From Bacillota bacterium (GTDB lineage Bacteria > Bacillota_I > Bacilli_A > RF39 > UBA660), in the NCBI GenBank assembly GCA_015059155.1, contig SVAX01000004.1, positions 1 to 58,286 on the forward strand: a stretch of DNA of 58,286 nt. The letters are read 5' to 3'. A program made the position numbers and the translations under genes. The first letter of the stretch is position 1; every line of letters begins with the position of its first letter. Under the pieces are notes generated by a model. It was not told the DNA's origin and did no database searches. It saw only the letters and a list, made by a program, of their open reading frames with translations. Shown here piece by piece: positions 1-7,758 of the stretch.

Positions 1-81
1 TCAACAGATGATATGTGTAGGCAAAAAGAATATGATATCAATAGTAAAGTTATTTTTGGGTATGGTACTCCTGCTTATTAA
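1..81 (+). CDS. C-terminal fragment of an unidentified protein (5' end outside window)
   Basis: An open frame enters from the left edge in frame 1 and stops at TAA 79-81, giving 26 residues that end in GYGTPAY. Nothing in it identifies a family. A 12-bp hairpin follows 7 nt later, consistent with a real gene end. It could equally be a short chance frame, as only the tail is visible. Confidence 0.4.
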   Translation, partial: STDDMCRQKEYDINSKVIFGYGTPAY

Positions 82-88
82 AATTAAA

Positions 89-119
89 AAGGTTATTTCT
101 TATTTTGAGAAATAACCTT
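89..119. terminator. 12-bp hairpin, better as a minus-strand terminator
   Basis: Perfect inverted repeat 89-100 / 108-119 with a 7-nt loop. The plus-strand 3' flank is not T-rich, whereas the minus-strand reading is followed by a run of T, so it suits minus-strand termination better or acts as a boundary between the edge gene and the XRE cassette. Confidence 0.6.
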
Positions 120-150
120 AATACATATTAAGGAGTTTTAGTTGGGAATA

Positions 151-179
151 TAGATTATTTTTTGATTTAATGCTATACT
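151..179 (+). promoter_or_regulatory. Sigma-A promoter of the first XRE gene
   Basis: TAGATT (151-156), 17-nt spacer, TATACT (174-179) with an extended -10 TG at 171-172. The block TTGGGAATATAGATTATTTT around the -35 recurs at 1038 with the same geometry. Confidence 0.65.
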
Positions 180-200
180 TGTTAAAAACAAAATATTAAA

Positions 201-258
201 ATCTACTAATAGTAGATAGATGATAAAAGTAAAATATCAAACTCTACTATTAGTGGGT
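201..258 (+). promoter_or_regulatory. Paired operators between promoter and XRE gene
   Basis: 201-217 is a perfect 17-nt palindrome (ATCTACTA, central A, TAGTAGAT). 242-258 matches it at 13 of 17 positions. Centres are 41 bp apart, about four helical turns, which suits two dimers on one DNA face. They lie downstream of the -10 and upstream of the ATG at 312, so autorepression by the encoded XRE protein is the simplest reading (inference). Confidence 0.6.
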
Positions 259-311
259 GTAAAAATAATAATAAATATAATATATTTTTTGTTGAAAGGA
301 GTTAATAAATT

Positions 312-776
312 ATGAATCAAGAAAAAATAGGAAAGTTTATTGCAAGTTGTAGAAAAAAACAAAAATTAACACAAGAACAACTTGCTGAAAAATTAGGTAT
401 AACTTACAAAGCAGTAAGTAAATGGGAAACAGGAAAAGGTTTACCAGACGCTTCAATAATGATGGATTTATGCAGTATTTTAGAAATAAATGTCAATGAT
501 TTGTTGAGTGGCGAAAAGGTAGTTATAGAACAATATATAGATAAAGCAGATGAAAATTTAATAAAACTTCAAAAACAAAAAGAAATTGGGATTTCCTCTG
601 CTAGATGGACTCATATTACTACAATTATTATTTTTTTAATTTGGAATGCTATAAATGTAATTAAATATGGAATAACACAAGCAATAGATATGCCAGAATT
701 TATTGTTATGAATATTATTACATTAACTTATTTTATAATTTATATATTTCTTTTAAGAAGAATAGAAAGAAAATAG
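312..776 (+). CDS. XRE-family regulator with C-terminal membrane segments
   Basis: 154 residues. Residues 1-70 are an HTH_XRE domain with the recognition-helix pattern YKAVSKWETGKGLP and the family ending VNDLLSG. A short charged linker leads to two hydrophobic stretches at about 96-118 and 129-148. GAAAGGAG lies before the ATG. Its opening residues MNQEKIG are shared with the regulator at 4166. It is probably a membrane-tethered regulator acting on the operators at 201-258. It is followed after 10 nt by the zinc-ribbon gene, likely one transcript ending at the terminator at 1008. Confidence 0.85.
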   Translation: MNQEKIGKFIASCRKKQKLTQEQLAEKLGITYKAVSKWETGKGLPDASIMMDLCSILEINVNDLLSGEKVVIEQYIDKADENLIKLQKQKEIGISSARWTHITTIIIFLIWNAINVIKYGITQAIDMPEFIVMNIITLTYFIIYIFLLRRIERK

Positions 777-786
777 GAGGATATTT

Positions 787-996
787 ATGAGAAAATGTTT
801 GAGATGTGAAACTGAAATGGTAGAAGATTTAACTTTAATGGTAGCAAATGGATTTGCTATTGACGTAAGGGAAAAAGGTGCTTTTAAAAATGCGTTAGAA
901 AAAATTAAATGTGCAGTATGCCCTGATTGTGGATATACTGAAACTTACATAGAAAATACAGAAAAAGTAAAAAAGTTAGTTAGAAAAGATAAATAG
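787..996 (+). CDS. Small zinc-ribbon protein
   Basis: 69 residues with CLRC near the N-terminus and CPDC at about residues 45-48, the two knuckles of a zinc ribbon, joined by a short predicted beta segment. GGAGG precedes the ATG and the gene follows the XRE gene by 10 nt, so the two are probably co-transcribed. Small ribbons of this kind often sit beside regulators in Firmicutes; function unknown. No membrane segment. Confidence 0.75.
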   Translation: MRKCLRCETEMVEDLTLMVANGFAIDVREKGAFKNALEKIKCAVCPDCGYTETYIENTEKVKKLVRKDK

Positions 997-1007
997 TGAA
1001 ATTTATA

Positions 1008-1037
1008 AAGCAGATCATAAATGATTTGCTTTTTTTA
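1008..1037 (+). terminator. Intrinsic terminator (copy 1)
   Basis: AAGCAGATCA (1008-1017) pairs with TGATTTGCTT (1022-1031), one G-U, then a T run. A near-identical terminator lies at 5051-5079 after the second XRE gene, showing the two cassettes are related. Confidence 0.85.
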
Positions 1038-1046
1038 TTGGGAATA

Positions 1047-1075
1047 TAGATTATTTTTAAGTTTTATGCTATAAT
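1047..1075 (+). promoter_or_regulatory. Extended -10 promoter of the membrane-protein operon
   Basis: TAGATT (1047-1052), 17-nt spacer, TATAAT (1070-1075) preceded by TG at 1067-1068. The 20-nt block starting at 1038 is the same as that at 141, so this operon and the first XRE gene may share a control signal. Confidence 0.7.
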
Positions 1076-1128
1076 TTTTTTGAAGAATACTGAAAGAAAA
1101 AATAACATTTTATTAGTTGGGAGGAAGT

Positions 1129-1506
1129 ATGAATAAAATAAATATAAGATATGTAAAAAAGACTATAAGTTCTGCTGTTATATCTGGATTACTTGCATAT
1201 TTTCTATTTAAGACAAACGATTTATTATCAAAAATAGTAATTTCATTGTTTTTAGTTTTTGGAATAAGTTTTTGTATTACTAATCTATTATTAGTATTTA
1301 AAAAAAATAAATTAGCAGAAAAAGTTAGTAAAGTATATGTTATAGCATTTTTTATTTATTGGTACGGATTTTTAATATATTGGGACTATGTAAGTATATT
1401 AAATAAAGATTTTATGTCGGTTTTAATTTCATTGATAATGTGGTTTGCAGGAGGATATTTCATTTATAAACGTTTCTTTAAGAAAAAAGAAGAAAATAGG
1501 AGGTGA
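1129..1506 (+). CDS. Unknown small membrane protein
   Basis: 125 residues with three to four hydrophobic stretches (about 12-28, 34-56, 68-86, 95-115) and a Lys/Arg-rich cytoplasmic tail. A TTG at 1117 in frame is upstream, but GGGAGGAAG at 1119-1127 is the ribosome site of the ATG at 1129, so that start is used here. First gene of a five-gene run to 4095. Its stop codon lies inside the ribosome site of the next gene, implying translational coupling. No family recognised. Confidence 0.75.
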   Translation: MNKINIRYVKKTISSAVISGLLAYFLFKTNDLLSKIVISLFLVFGISFCITNLLLVFKKNKLAEKVSKVYVIAFFIYWYGFLIYWDYVSILNKDFMSVLISLIMWFAGGYFIYKRFFKKKEENRR

Positions 1507-1510
1507 TGAG

Positions 1511-2161
1511 ATGAAAAAATGGTTAAAAATTACTATCGGAGTTGTTGGTGGAATTGTTGTTTTATTTGCAATAGGTATTTATATATTGATAAATAAAGGT
1601 TATGGAATATCTGTTGGAAGATATTTAGAAGTTAAAGATGGTACTGCAATGCTTGTTCGTGGTAATTCTCCAATAGTATTATCAAGCCAACATAATGGTG
1701 ATATGTTCTATGATTTAGATATTGGTGATAAAATATTAGTTATTCATACAGGAATAGCAGAAAGTTATCCAGCACAAACAGGTGCAAAAGCAATATTTAA
1801 AATTGGAAATGGATCAAGTGCTGATATCCCACAAAAAGTTATTAAAGAATTAAATGAATTAGGTTGGATAGAAACACAAGAAATGCCAATTAGTCTTGAA
1901 GATGTAAATATAAAAATACAAGAATATTTTGAATTAGATAATGTTGATAAAAGTAATTTTAAAAATAGTTATGTAGATAGAGAAAAAGAAGTTGTTGCAG
2001 TGGAATTAATTGATAATAGTAAAGTAAAACAAGATGAATTTATTTATAAGGTATTTTCACATTCTACAGGTTCAAAGTATATCAAATATATTAAAGATAA
2101 TGGTATGCTTGAATTTAGACAAGCAGGTGTATCTGGTAGTGCAAGTTCTTATAACGAATAG
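1511..2161 (+). CDS. Unknown exported protein, single N-terminal anchor
   Basis: 216 residues. AGGAGGTGATG lies just upstream of the ATG; an in-frame upstream start at 1445 would overlap the previous gene deeply and lacks a ribosome site. A Lys-rich start and hydrophobic segment (about 4-26) anchor it. The rest is soluble: residues about 30-90 look like a small beta domain with conserved-looking GDKILVIHTG, and the tail ends in a Ser/Gly stretch. No catalytic motif seen. Confidence 0.75.
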   Translation: MKKWLKITIGVVGGIVVLFAIGIYILINKGYGISVGRYLEVKDGTAMLVRGNSPIVLSSQHNGDMFYDLDIGDKILVIHTGIAESYPAQTGAKAIFKIGNGSSADIPQKVIKELNELGWIETQEMPISLEDVNIKIQEYFELDNVDKSNFKNSYVDREKEVVAVELIDNSKVKQDEFIYKVFSHSTGSKYIKYIKDNGMLEFRQAGVSGSASSYNE

Positions 2162-2182
2162 TTGTGAAAGAGAGGTAGTTAT

Positions 2183-3055
2183 ATGAAAAAAAATATAAAG
2201 AAAATTTTAATTATAATTGGTGTAATTATACTCATAATTTTATTAGACTCTATACAAGCATTAGTATTTGATAATAATCCATTATTGAAAATAAGAGAAT
2301 ATTATAATGGAGGAAATCTAAATTATAAAGATAAAGGAATATTAGTAGATACTTATTGTGGAATTAACGGCAAAAAAGATACTGTAATAAAAGGATTTAG
2401 TTATTCTTTATCTGATGAAGATACTTTTGAAATAGTAGATAAAACTAAAAATATGGAAGATTTTGCGTGTGATGATGCGTTAGAAGAAATATATGAAGAT
2501 GAAAATTATATATATTATCTACCTTGTATAAAGAGCAGATATATTGAAGTAAGATATAAATCTTTAAGAAGAGAGAACATAATTAGTGCATTAGCAAATG
2601 GAAATATAAGTATTAGTGATTTAGATAAATTTAGTATTGATTACATTAAAGAAGAAAAAAATCAAGAGGAATTACAATCACCTCCAGAATTATTTGTGTA
2701 TATAGATGAAAATGAAAAAGCAAAAGCAATGCTTGGCACATATAGTTGGAAGATTACAAAAGATGGAAAAGAAGAAGTAATAGCAGCAGATTCTAAACAT
2801 CCAAGCCAAATTAAATATAATGATATAAATACATTAAAATTAACTGATGAAAAAGTAAATATAAAATCTACTAATGCAAGAATTTCTAGTGCTAATATTT
2901 ATAATATAGATAAAACAGAAAGTATTAAAAAAATATCTTGGGATAATAGTACAATAATGTTAGGAAACTTAAATGCAGGAGAATATGTTTTAGAAATAGT
3001 TGCAAGTTATTCACAAGGTAAAGTTTATTACGGTGTAAAACTTGTTGTAGAATAA
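2183..3055 (+). CDS. Unknown exported protein, single N-terminal anchor
   Basis: 290 residues with an N-terminal hydrophobic anchor (about 7-28) after a Lys-rich start, then an extracytoplasmic region rich in Asp, Lys and Asn. A few Cys (in DTYCGING, EDFACDD, YLPCIKS) could form disulfides or bind metal. The C-terminal 80 residues look like an Ig-like beta fold ending LNAGEYVLEIVASY. GAGAGGTAG precedes the ATG. I do not recognise the family; position suggests joint work with its neighbours at the membrane. Confidence 0.75.
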   Translation: MKKNIKKILIIIGVIILIILLDSIQALVFDNNPLLKIREYYNGGNLNYKDKGILVDTYCGINGKKDTVIKGFSYSLSDEDTFEIVDKTKNMEDFACDDALEEIYEDENYIYYLPCIKSRYIEVRYKSLRRENIISALANGNISISDLDKFSIDYIKEEKNQEELQSPPELFVYIDENEKAKAMLGTYSWKITKDGKEEVIAADSKHPSQIKYNDINTLKLTDEKVNIKSTNARISSANIYNIDKTESIKKISWDNSTIMLGNLNAGEYVLEIVASYSQGKVYYGVKLVVE

Positions 3056-3073
3056 TTTATAAAGGAGTTAGAA

Positions 3074-3400
3074 ATGAAAAAGTATATTAAGGAATTAGTT
3101 ATATATATATTACAATTATTTATGTTTTATATTTTTCCATTGTTTGCAGGTCCGACTGATGCAATGGGAATGGTGTTGCTAATTATTATATCTACATTTG
3201 TTTTGTCGGTAATTATGGGTAGTATTTCAAAAGAAAAAATTAAATATTTATATCCATTTATAGTGGCTGTTATTTTTATACCAACAGTTATGTTATATTA
3301 TAATTCATCAGCGTTGATTCATTCTATTTGGTATTTAGTTGTATCTGCTATTGGATTATTTATTGGAACTGTTATATATAAATTAACACACAAGAAATAA
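3074..3400 (+). CDS. Unknown four-helix membrane protein
   Basis: 108 residues, almost entirely hydrophobic, with four predicted membrane segments (about 8-25, 30-48, 57-75, 83-103) and a Lys-His-rich end. AAAGGAG precedes the ATG. Fourth gene of the run; spacing of 18 nt to the gene before and 14 nt to the next supports one operon. Confidence 0.7.
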   Translation: MKKYIKELVIYILQLFMFYIFPLFAGPTDAMGMVLLIIISTFVLSVIMGSISKEKIKYLYPFIVAVIFIPTVMLYYNSSALIHSIWYLVVSAIGLFIGTVIYKLTHKK

Positions 3401-3414
3401 TGATGGAGGTAGTT

Positions 3415-4095
3415 ATGAAAAACAAGAAAATTATAATAAGTGTTGTAGTAGTAATTTTGCTAATAATTGCTGGTTGGTTTTTATCAACAGGTGGTGCAAG
3501 AACGGATGTATTTTTAAGAGATTTTAGTTTTGATGAGAAGTGTAATCAAATGACTATTAAAGTTGGAGTTTCTAGTAGTGCAGGATATGTAAGAAAAATG
3601 AAACAAACAAGTGGAAGTATGAATGGTTATTATACCTTTTATTCAACATTTGGTATCAATTCAAGATTAGGTGCAGAAGATACTTTTGAAATACAACTAG
3701 ATAATAATGTAGATGAAATATTTTTCTATACAGGTGGAAAAGGATATACAAAAGTATTAGAAAAAAATGAAAAAGGAGTATGGGTTAAAGTAAACGATAA
3801 ATCTGGTGGATATCAATTAGTTTCTACTTTAAAAAAAGTTCAACACGTTTCAACAGAAATTTTAGTTCAATTTGATGGAGTATTATATGGAAAATCAAAT
3901 GCAATAATAGATTATGCAGGTGGAACAGAAAAAATAGGAGTAATAGATAAAGTTATTGATAGCAACTATGTTCCTAAATTTGATAATGAAACAAACAGGG
4001 AAGAAATAAAAAATGCAGAAGTATATGATAAAACTGATAAAAGTATAGTTTTGTTATATAACAATGAATATGTATTATTTGAAAAGATTTATTAA
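3415..4095 (+). CDS. Unknown exported protein, single N-terminal anchor
   Basis: 226 residues. TGGAGGTAG precedes the ATG used here; the frame also opens at 3400, but that start has no ribosome site. Hydrophobic anchor at about 5-24, then an all-beta-looking extracytoplasmic region. It shares the short signature EDTFEI with the exported protein at 2183, perhaps distant relatives. Last gene of the run; no clear hairpin terminator follows before the next XRE gene. Confidence 0.72.
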   Translation: MKNKKIIISVVVVILLIIAGWFLSTGGARTDVFLRDFSFDEKCNQMTIKVGVSSSAGYVRKMKQTSGSMNGYYTFYSTFGINSRLGAEDTFEIQLDNNVDEIFFYTGGKGYTKVLEKNEKGVWVKVNDKSGGYQLVSTLKKVQHVSTEILVQFDGVLYGKSNAIIDYAGGTEKIGVIDKVIDSNYVPKFDNETNREEIKNAEVYDKTDKSIVLLYNNEYVLFEKIY

Positions 4096-4165
4096 ACTCT
4101 ACGGTTCGTTTGGTGTATTTTTATAATTTTTATATTATAATTTATTTACGAAAGGGGAGATATGT

Positions 4166-5035
4166 ATGAATCAAGAAAAAATAGGAAGATTTATAGCAGA
4201 ACTTCGTAAAGAAAAAGAGATGACTCAAATTGATTTGGGAAACAAATTAGGTATTACTGATAGAGCAATTTCAAAATGGGAAAATGGCAGAGGAATGCCA
4301 GACTTATCATTATTAACACCATTATGTGAAATATTAGATGTTTCAATAAATGAATTATTAAGTGGTGCAAGATTAGATAAGAAAGATTATCAAGAAAAAT
4401 TGGAGGAAAATATTATAAATACGATAGATTATACAGATAAAAAGATTAAGAAAACTAAAAAGATTTTTATTATTACTATATCAGTAATTTTAATGTTTAT
4501 AGTAATGCTTATGGTAATGTATGGTATTGATATAAACAGAATGAGAAATAATAAACCTGTTTTATTTAGCACTTGGGGTTATTCGTATGTGCCTCCTATT
4601 GATTTGAAAGAAGAAGAAATAGAACTTGCAATAATGGATTATCTAATTGAAAAAGGCGATAGTGAGCCTAAACATCACGAAAACGAAAAAACATTTGCTA
4701 GTATGAGAGTGTATTTAATTGAGGAAAAAGAGAGAGATAAACATTATAATATATATGCTTGGGTATTAAAAGAAAAACATTATTTAGAAAATGATGAAAT
4801 AAAACAAGATAGTGGCTCATCAATACCATATAAGTTTGTTGTAAAAAACATAGATGATAAATTTACTGTGACTGATTCAAGAATACCGAGAGATGGAAGT
4901 TATTATTCTGTTGATATGAAAAATATATTTCCAAGTAGTGTAAGAAATGATATGGATGATGTTCATACAGACGGAACAATAGAAAGATTAGAATTGGATA
5001 TTGAACAACAAACAAAATTATATTTTCATAAATAA
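4166..5035 (+). CDS. XRE-family regulator with membrane anchor and extracytoplasmic domain
   Basis: 289 residues: HTH_XRE domain (1-70, recognition region DRAISKWENGRGMP, ending INELLSG), linker, one membrane segment at about 95-117, then about 170 residues predicted outside the cytoplasm with a Lys/Glu/His-rich surface. The topology is that of a one-component sensor: DNA-binding inside, sensing domain outside (inference). AAGGGGAG precedes the ATG. The N-terminus is clearly paralogous to the regulator at 312, and both are followed by near-identical terminators. Confidence 0.85.
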   Translation: MNQEKIGRFIAELRKEKEMTQIDLGNKLGITDRAISKWENGRGMPDLSLLTPLCEILDVSINELLSGARLDKKDYQEKLEENIINTIDYTDKKIKKTKKIFIITISVILMFIVMLMVMYGIDINRMRNNKPVLFSTWGYSYVPPIDLKEEEIELAIMDYLIEKGDSEPKHHENEKTFASMRVYLIEEKERDKHYNIYAWVLKEKHYLENDEIKQDSGSSIPYKFVVKNIDDKFTVTDSRIPRDGSYYSVDMKNIFPSSVRNDMDDVHTDGTIERLELDIEQQTKLYFHK

Positions 5036-5050
5036 TTATTATAAATGTAA

Positions 5051-5079
5051 AAGCGGATCATAAATGATTTGCTTTTTTT
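5051..5079 (+). terminator. Intrinsic terminator (copy 2)
   Basis: AAGCGGATCA (5051-5060) pairs with TGATTTGCTT (5065-5074), two G-U pairs, then T run. Near copy of 1008-1037. Confidence 0.85.
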
Positions 5080-5080
5080 A

Positions 5081-5089
5081 TGGTATAAT
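5081..5089 (+). promoter_or_regulatory. Extended -10 element for the 5199 gene
   Basis: TGG TATAAT (TATAAT 5084-5089) directly after the terminator tail; no good -35 at 17 nt, as is usual for extended -10 promoters. The leader to the ATG is about 100 nt. Confidence 0.55.
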
Positions 5090-5150
5090 ATGTATAAATT
5101 TAATTTTGCAACCAACTTTCAACAAAAAACAACCTAAAAGTGGTGGTCTG

Positions 5151-5160
5151 CTACCGGTAG
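5151..5160. promoter_or_regulatory. Candidate operator palindrome
   Basis: CTACCGGTAG is a perfect 10-bp palindrome in the untranslated leader of the 5199 XRE gene. The CTAC/GTAG half sites resemble those of 201-217. Confidence 0.4.
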
Positions 5161-5198
5161 AAAATTATAAAATATAAGCGAAAAGGAGGTAGAAGAAA

Positions 5199-6755
5199 AT
5201 GAATAATAAGTTTTCTGAAAATTTAAAAAAGATTAGAAAAGATAATAATCTTTCACAAGAACAACTTGCTGATGAACTTGGGGTTTCAAGACAAGCAATT
5301 TCAAAATGGGAATCAGCAGTTGCATATCCAGAGATGGATAAAATTATTACTTTATGTGAAAAATTCAATTTGAATATAGATGATTTATTACATAAAGATA
5401 TTAGAGAAGTAAAGGGGGAAGAAGAAAGTAAAAAGAACTTAAATAAATATGTAGATGACTTTTTAAATTTTATTACAAACACTATAAATATGTTTAGTAA
5501 TATGAGTTTTAAAAGTAAATGTAAATGTTTATTTGAACAAATTGTTATAGGAACAGTATTATTAGTAGTTTGTTTGATTATTGGAACATTAGGACAAGAT
5601 TTACTATCCGGAATATTTGGAGTTATACCAGATAAATTATATTATATATTACACTCAATACTTCATTTAGTATATGGAATATTCGCTATTATGAGTTCGG
5701 TTATCATAATGGTACATATATATAAAACGAGATATTTAGATTATTATGAAAAAATAAAAAAAGAAGTTGTAGAACAGGATGAAAAAAATGAAGATGATAA
5801 GATTTTAGATAATTCAGATAAAGATGAAAAAATAGATAAAAAGAATAAGATACTATTTAAAAAGAACGAAGATAAAATTATTATAAGAGATCCAAAACAT
5901 AGTGAATATAAGTTCATAAATGGATTATTTAAAGTTATAGTAGGAATTATTAAGTTCTTTACATTATGTTTTTCAATAATATTATTTGTGACTTTAATAT
6001 GTTTGTTTATTGCATTTATAATTTCATTTTTAACAATTAAAACAGGTATATTTTTTATAGGCTTATTAGTAGCAATATTGTCTGCTGCAATTATAAATGT
6101 AGTATTGATATTACTTCTATTAAATTTTGTATTTAATAGAAAAAATGATAAAAAGAAAATGATATGGTCGTTTGTTATATCACTTATAATGATAGGAATT
6201 GGTAGTGGTTTAGTTTTAGTAGGTTCATTAAACTTTGAATATATTGAAAATGATAAAGATATTTTAAAAACAGAATATATAGAAGTTGATATGAAAAATG
6301 ATTTAGTATTTGGCTACCATTATCCAGAAGTAGAATATATTGAGTCTAATAATGATAATATTAAAATTGAATATACAATAAATAAATATTGTGAGATAAA
6401 TCATTCAAGTTTATCAGATAAAGTAATACATATATGGGCAAGTTGTGATAATCCCATAAAATTAGTAAAAGAAGTAATAAGTAATTTTAATGATAAAAAA
6501 ATTGTTTCAATAAATAATCAACTTCAAGATGTTAAGATATATACTACAAAGGAAAATATTGAAATATTAAAGAAAAACTATAAAGATTATACAGATATTG
6601 AAGTTCAGACACAAAATACAATTAACTCTTACGAAAATAGAATAAATGAATTACAAGAAAAAATTGATGAGTATATTCAAAAAGAGTGGGAATATCAAGA
6701 AGAAATTAACAATTTAAAAGACCAAATTGTTATGTATCAAAACGATAATGAATAA
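5199..6755 (+). CDS. Large XRE-family regulator with several membrane segments and C-terminal coiled coil
   Basis: 518 residues. HTH_XRE at 1-68 (recognition region RQAISKWESAVAYP). Hydrophobic segments lie at about 105-127 and 140-170, then a Lys/Asp/Glu-rich loop, then three more from about 240 to 345. After them comes a soluble region and a heptad-like coiled coil from about 460 to the end. GGAGGTAG precedes the ATG. The layout suggests a regulator fixed in the membrane, releasing or exposing its HTH on a signal (inference). A minus-strand gene converges on it with a shared hairpin. Confidence 0.85.
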   Translation: MNNKFSENLKKIRKDNNLSQEQLADELGVSRQAISKWESAVAYPEMDKIITLCEKFNLNIDDLLHKDIREVKGEEESKKNLNKYVDDFLNFITNTINMFSNMSFKSKCKCLFEQIVIGTVLLVVCLIIGTLGQDLLSGIFGVIPDKLYYILHSILHLVYGIFAIMSSVIIMVHIYKTRYLDYYEKIKKEVVEQDEKNEDDKILDNSDKDEKIDKKNKILFKKNEDKIIIRDPKHSEYKFINGLFKVIVGIIKFFTLCFSIILFVTLICLFIAFIISFLTIKTGIFFIGLLVAILSAAIINVVLILLLLNFVFNRKNDKKKMIWSFVISLIMIGIGSGLVLVGSLNFEYIENDKDILKTEYIEVDMKNDLVFGYHYPEVEYIESNNDNIKIEYTINKYCEINHSSLSDKVIHIWASCDNPIKLVKEVISNFNDKKIVSINNQLQDVKIYTTKENIEILKKNYKDYTDIEVQTQNTINSYENRINELQEKIDEYIQKEWEYQEEINNLKDQIVMYQNDNE

Positions 6756-6758
6756 AAA

Positions 6759-6794
6759 AGATTAAAGACTATTCGTGTGAATAGTCTTTAATCT
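6759..6794. terminator. 16-bp hairpin between convergent genes
   Basis: Perfect stem 6759-6774 / 6779-6794 with a GTGT loop. The minus-strand side runs into six T, so it ends the 6788 gene well; it also lies 4 nt after the stop of the 5199 gene. The stop of the minus gene is within the stem. Confidence 0.85.
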
Positions 6795-7027
6795 TCTAGT
6801 TTATTTGCGTCAAACAATTTTGAATCATAAAACTCTGACAGAGTAATTTTGAATGTTCTACATACTTTATGTATTATGTATGAACTAGGATTATCTACTT
6901 TGTTCGCCAATAATGCTCTTAAAGTTGATGGGGCGATAGCAGATAATTCAGCAAGTCTGTTAGGGGTGTAATCGTATTTATTACATAATTCAAAAATGCG
7001 TTGACTTAATGCTTCTTTAAATAACAT
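6788..7027 (-). CDS. Small XRE-family DNA-binding protein
   Basis: 79 residues, nearly all one HTH domain (TPNRLAELSAIAPSTLRALL as helices 2-3). AGGAGGTGGG is 8 nt before the ATG. It is transcribed away from the 7220 gene, and the region between holds two perfect palindromes, so it is the likely repressor of that divergent region, probably including its own gene (inference). Confidence 0.8.
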   Translation of the reverse strand: MLFKEALSQRIFELCNKYDYTPNRLAELSAIAPSTLRALLANKVDNPSSYIIHKVCRTFKITLSEFYDSKLFDANKLED

Positions 7028-7062
7028 AGAATAAACCCACCTCCTACAATCATTAAAATTGT

Positions 7063-7097
7063 AGCAGATATCTGCTGATTTTATGCGCCGATATCGG
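7063..7097. promoter_or_regulatory. Two perfect palindromic operators
   Basis: AGCAGATATCTGCT (7063-7076) and CCGATATCGG (7088-7097), both perfect and sharing the GATATC core, centres 23 bp apart. The second abuts the -35 of the plus-strand promoter at 7098; the first lies upstream of the minus-strand XRE gene. Confidence 0.6.
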
Positions 7098-7126
7098 TTG
7101 ACTTTTAGTTTTAAGGGTGTTATAAT
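7098..7126 (+). promoter_or_regulatory. Near-consensus sigma-A promoter
   Basis: TTGACT (7098-7103), exactly 17 nt, TATAAT (7121-7126). The -35 abuts the CCGATATCGG operator, so a bound repressor would block it. Confidence 0.85.
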
Positions 7127-7143
7127 ATAAATTGTCTATTAAG

Positions 7144-7180
7144 CAGTACATTTTAGATATTGGTGTACTGTCTTTTTTTT
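7144..7180 (+). terminator. Leader terminator / attenuator
   Basis: CAGTACA (7144-7150) pairs with TGTACTG (7164-7170), followed by TCTTTTTTTT. It lies between the promoter at 7098-7126 and the ATG at 7220, so transcripts from that promoter would stop after about 50 nt unless antitermination occurs. Confidence 0.6.
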
Positions 7181-7219
7181 GAAATACAACTTGGGGAAAT
7201 AGATTATAAAGGAGGAGTA

Positions 7220-7744
7220 ATGATAACAATTACTAATGGCGTAGAAGAAATTTCTATAAAAGAGAATATGACAAAGAAAACAAAAAAGGGGATTATTATT
7301 AGTCCGTGCAGAGATTATTGGTACATTGAATTATTTACAGAAGTTAAGAAAGGAAAATATACTAGAATAATAAAAAAACTACCACCAGAGAGTGGTGATG
7401 AATTAAAGAGTTATTATAATCTTGATATTTACTCGGAAAAAGGAATTGTTTTATCAAATAATGATTTTGCAGAAGTTAAAAGACTTTATGAAAATATGCA
7501 AGTTGTAGATATAAAAAGAAAAGAATCAATAATTTTAGCAGCAGCAACATTATTTGCGTATGAATGTTATCAAAACTATTATTTAGAAGAATTATATAAA
7601 GTTCCTAGTGAAGAAATGTTTGAAGAAATTGTTGTTGCTTTACAACAATATAAAGAACTTGCAACTTATAAAGATGAAATATATGCTGTGACTAAAAAGA
7701 TATTAAAAGAAAAATATGAATTAGAAAATTTATTAAAAGATTAA
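7220..7744 (+). CDS. Unknown soluble protein
   Basis: 174 residues, mixed charge, no membrane segment or recognised motif. GGAGGAG precedes the ATG used here; an in-frame start at 7160 lies in the leader terminator and has no ribosome site. The C-terminal half is likely alpha-helical. It is 14 nt before the pseudo-receiver gene, so the two probably form one operon controlled by the promoter and attenuator at 7098-7180. Confidence 0.75.
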   Translation: MITITNGVEEISIKENMTKKTKKGIIISPCRDYWYIELFTEVKKGKYTRIIKKLPPESGDELKSYYNLDIYSEKGIVLSNNDFAEVKRLYENMQVVDIKRKESIILAAATLFAYECYQNYYLEELYKVPSEEMFEEIVVALQQYKELATYKDEIYAVTKKILKEKYELENLLKD

Positions 7745-7758
7745 GGAGTGGAATAAAA

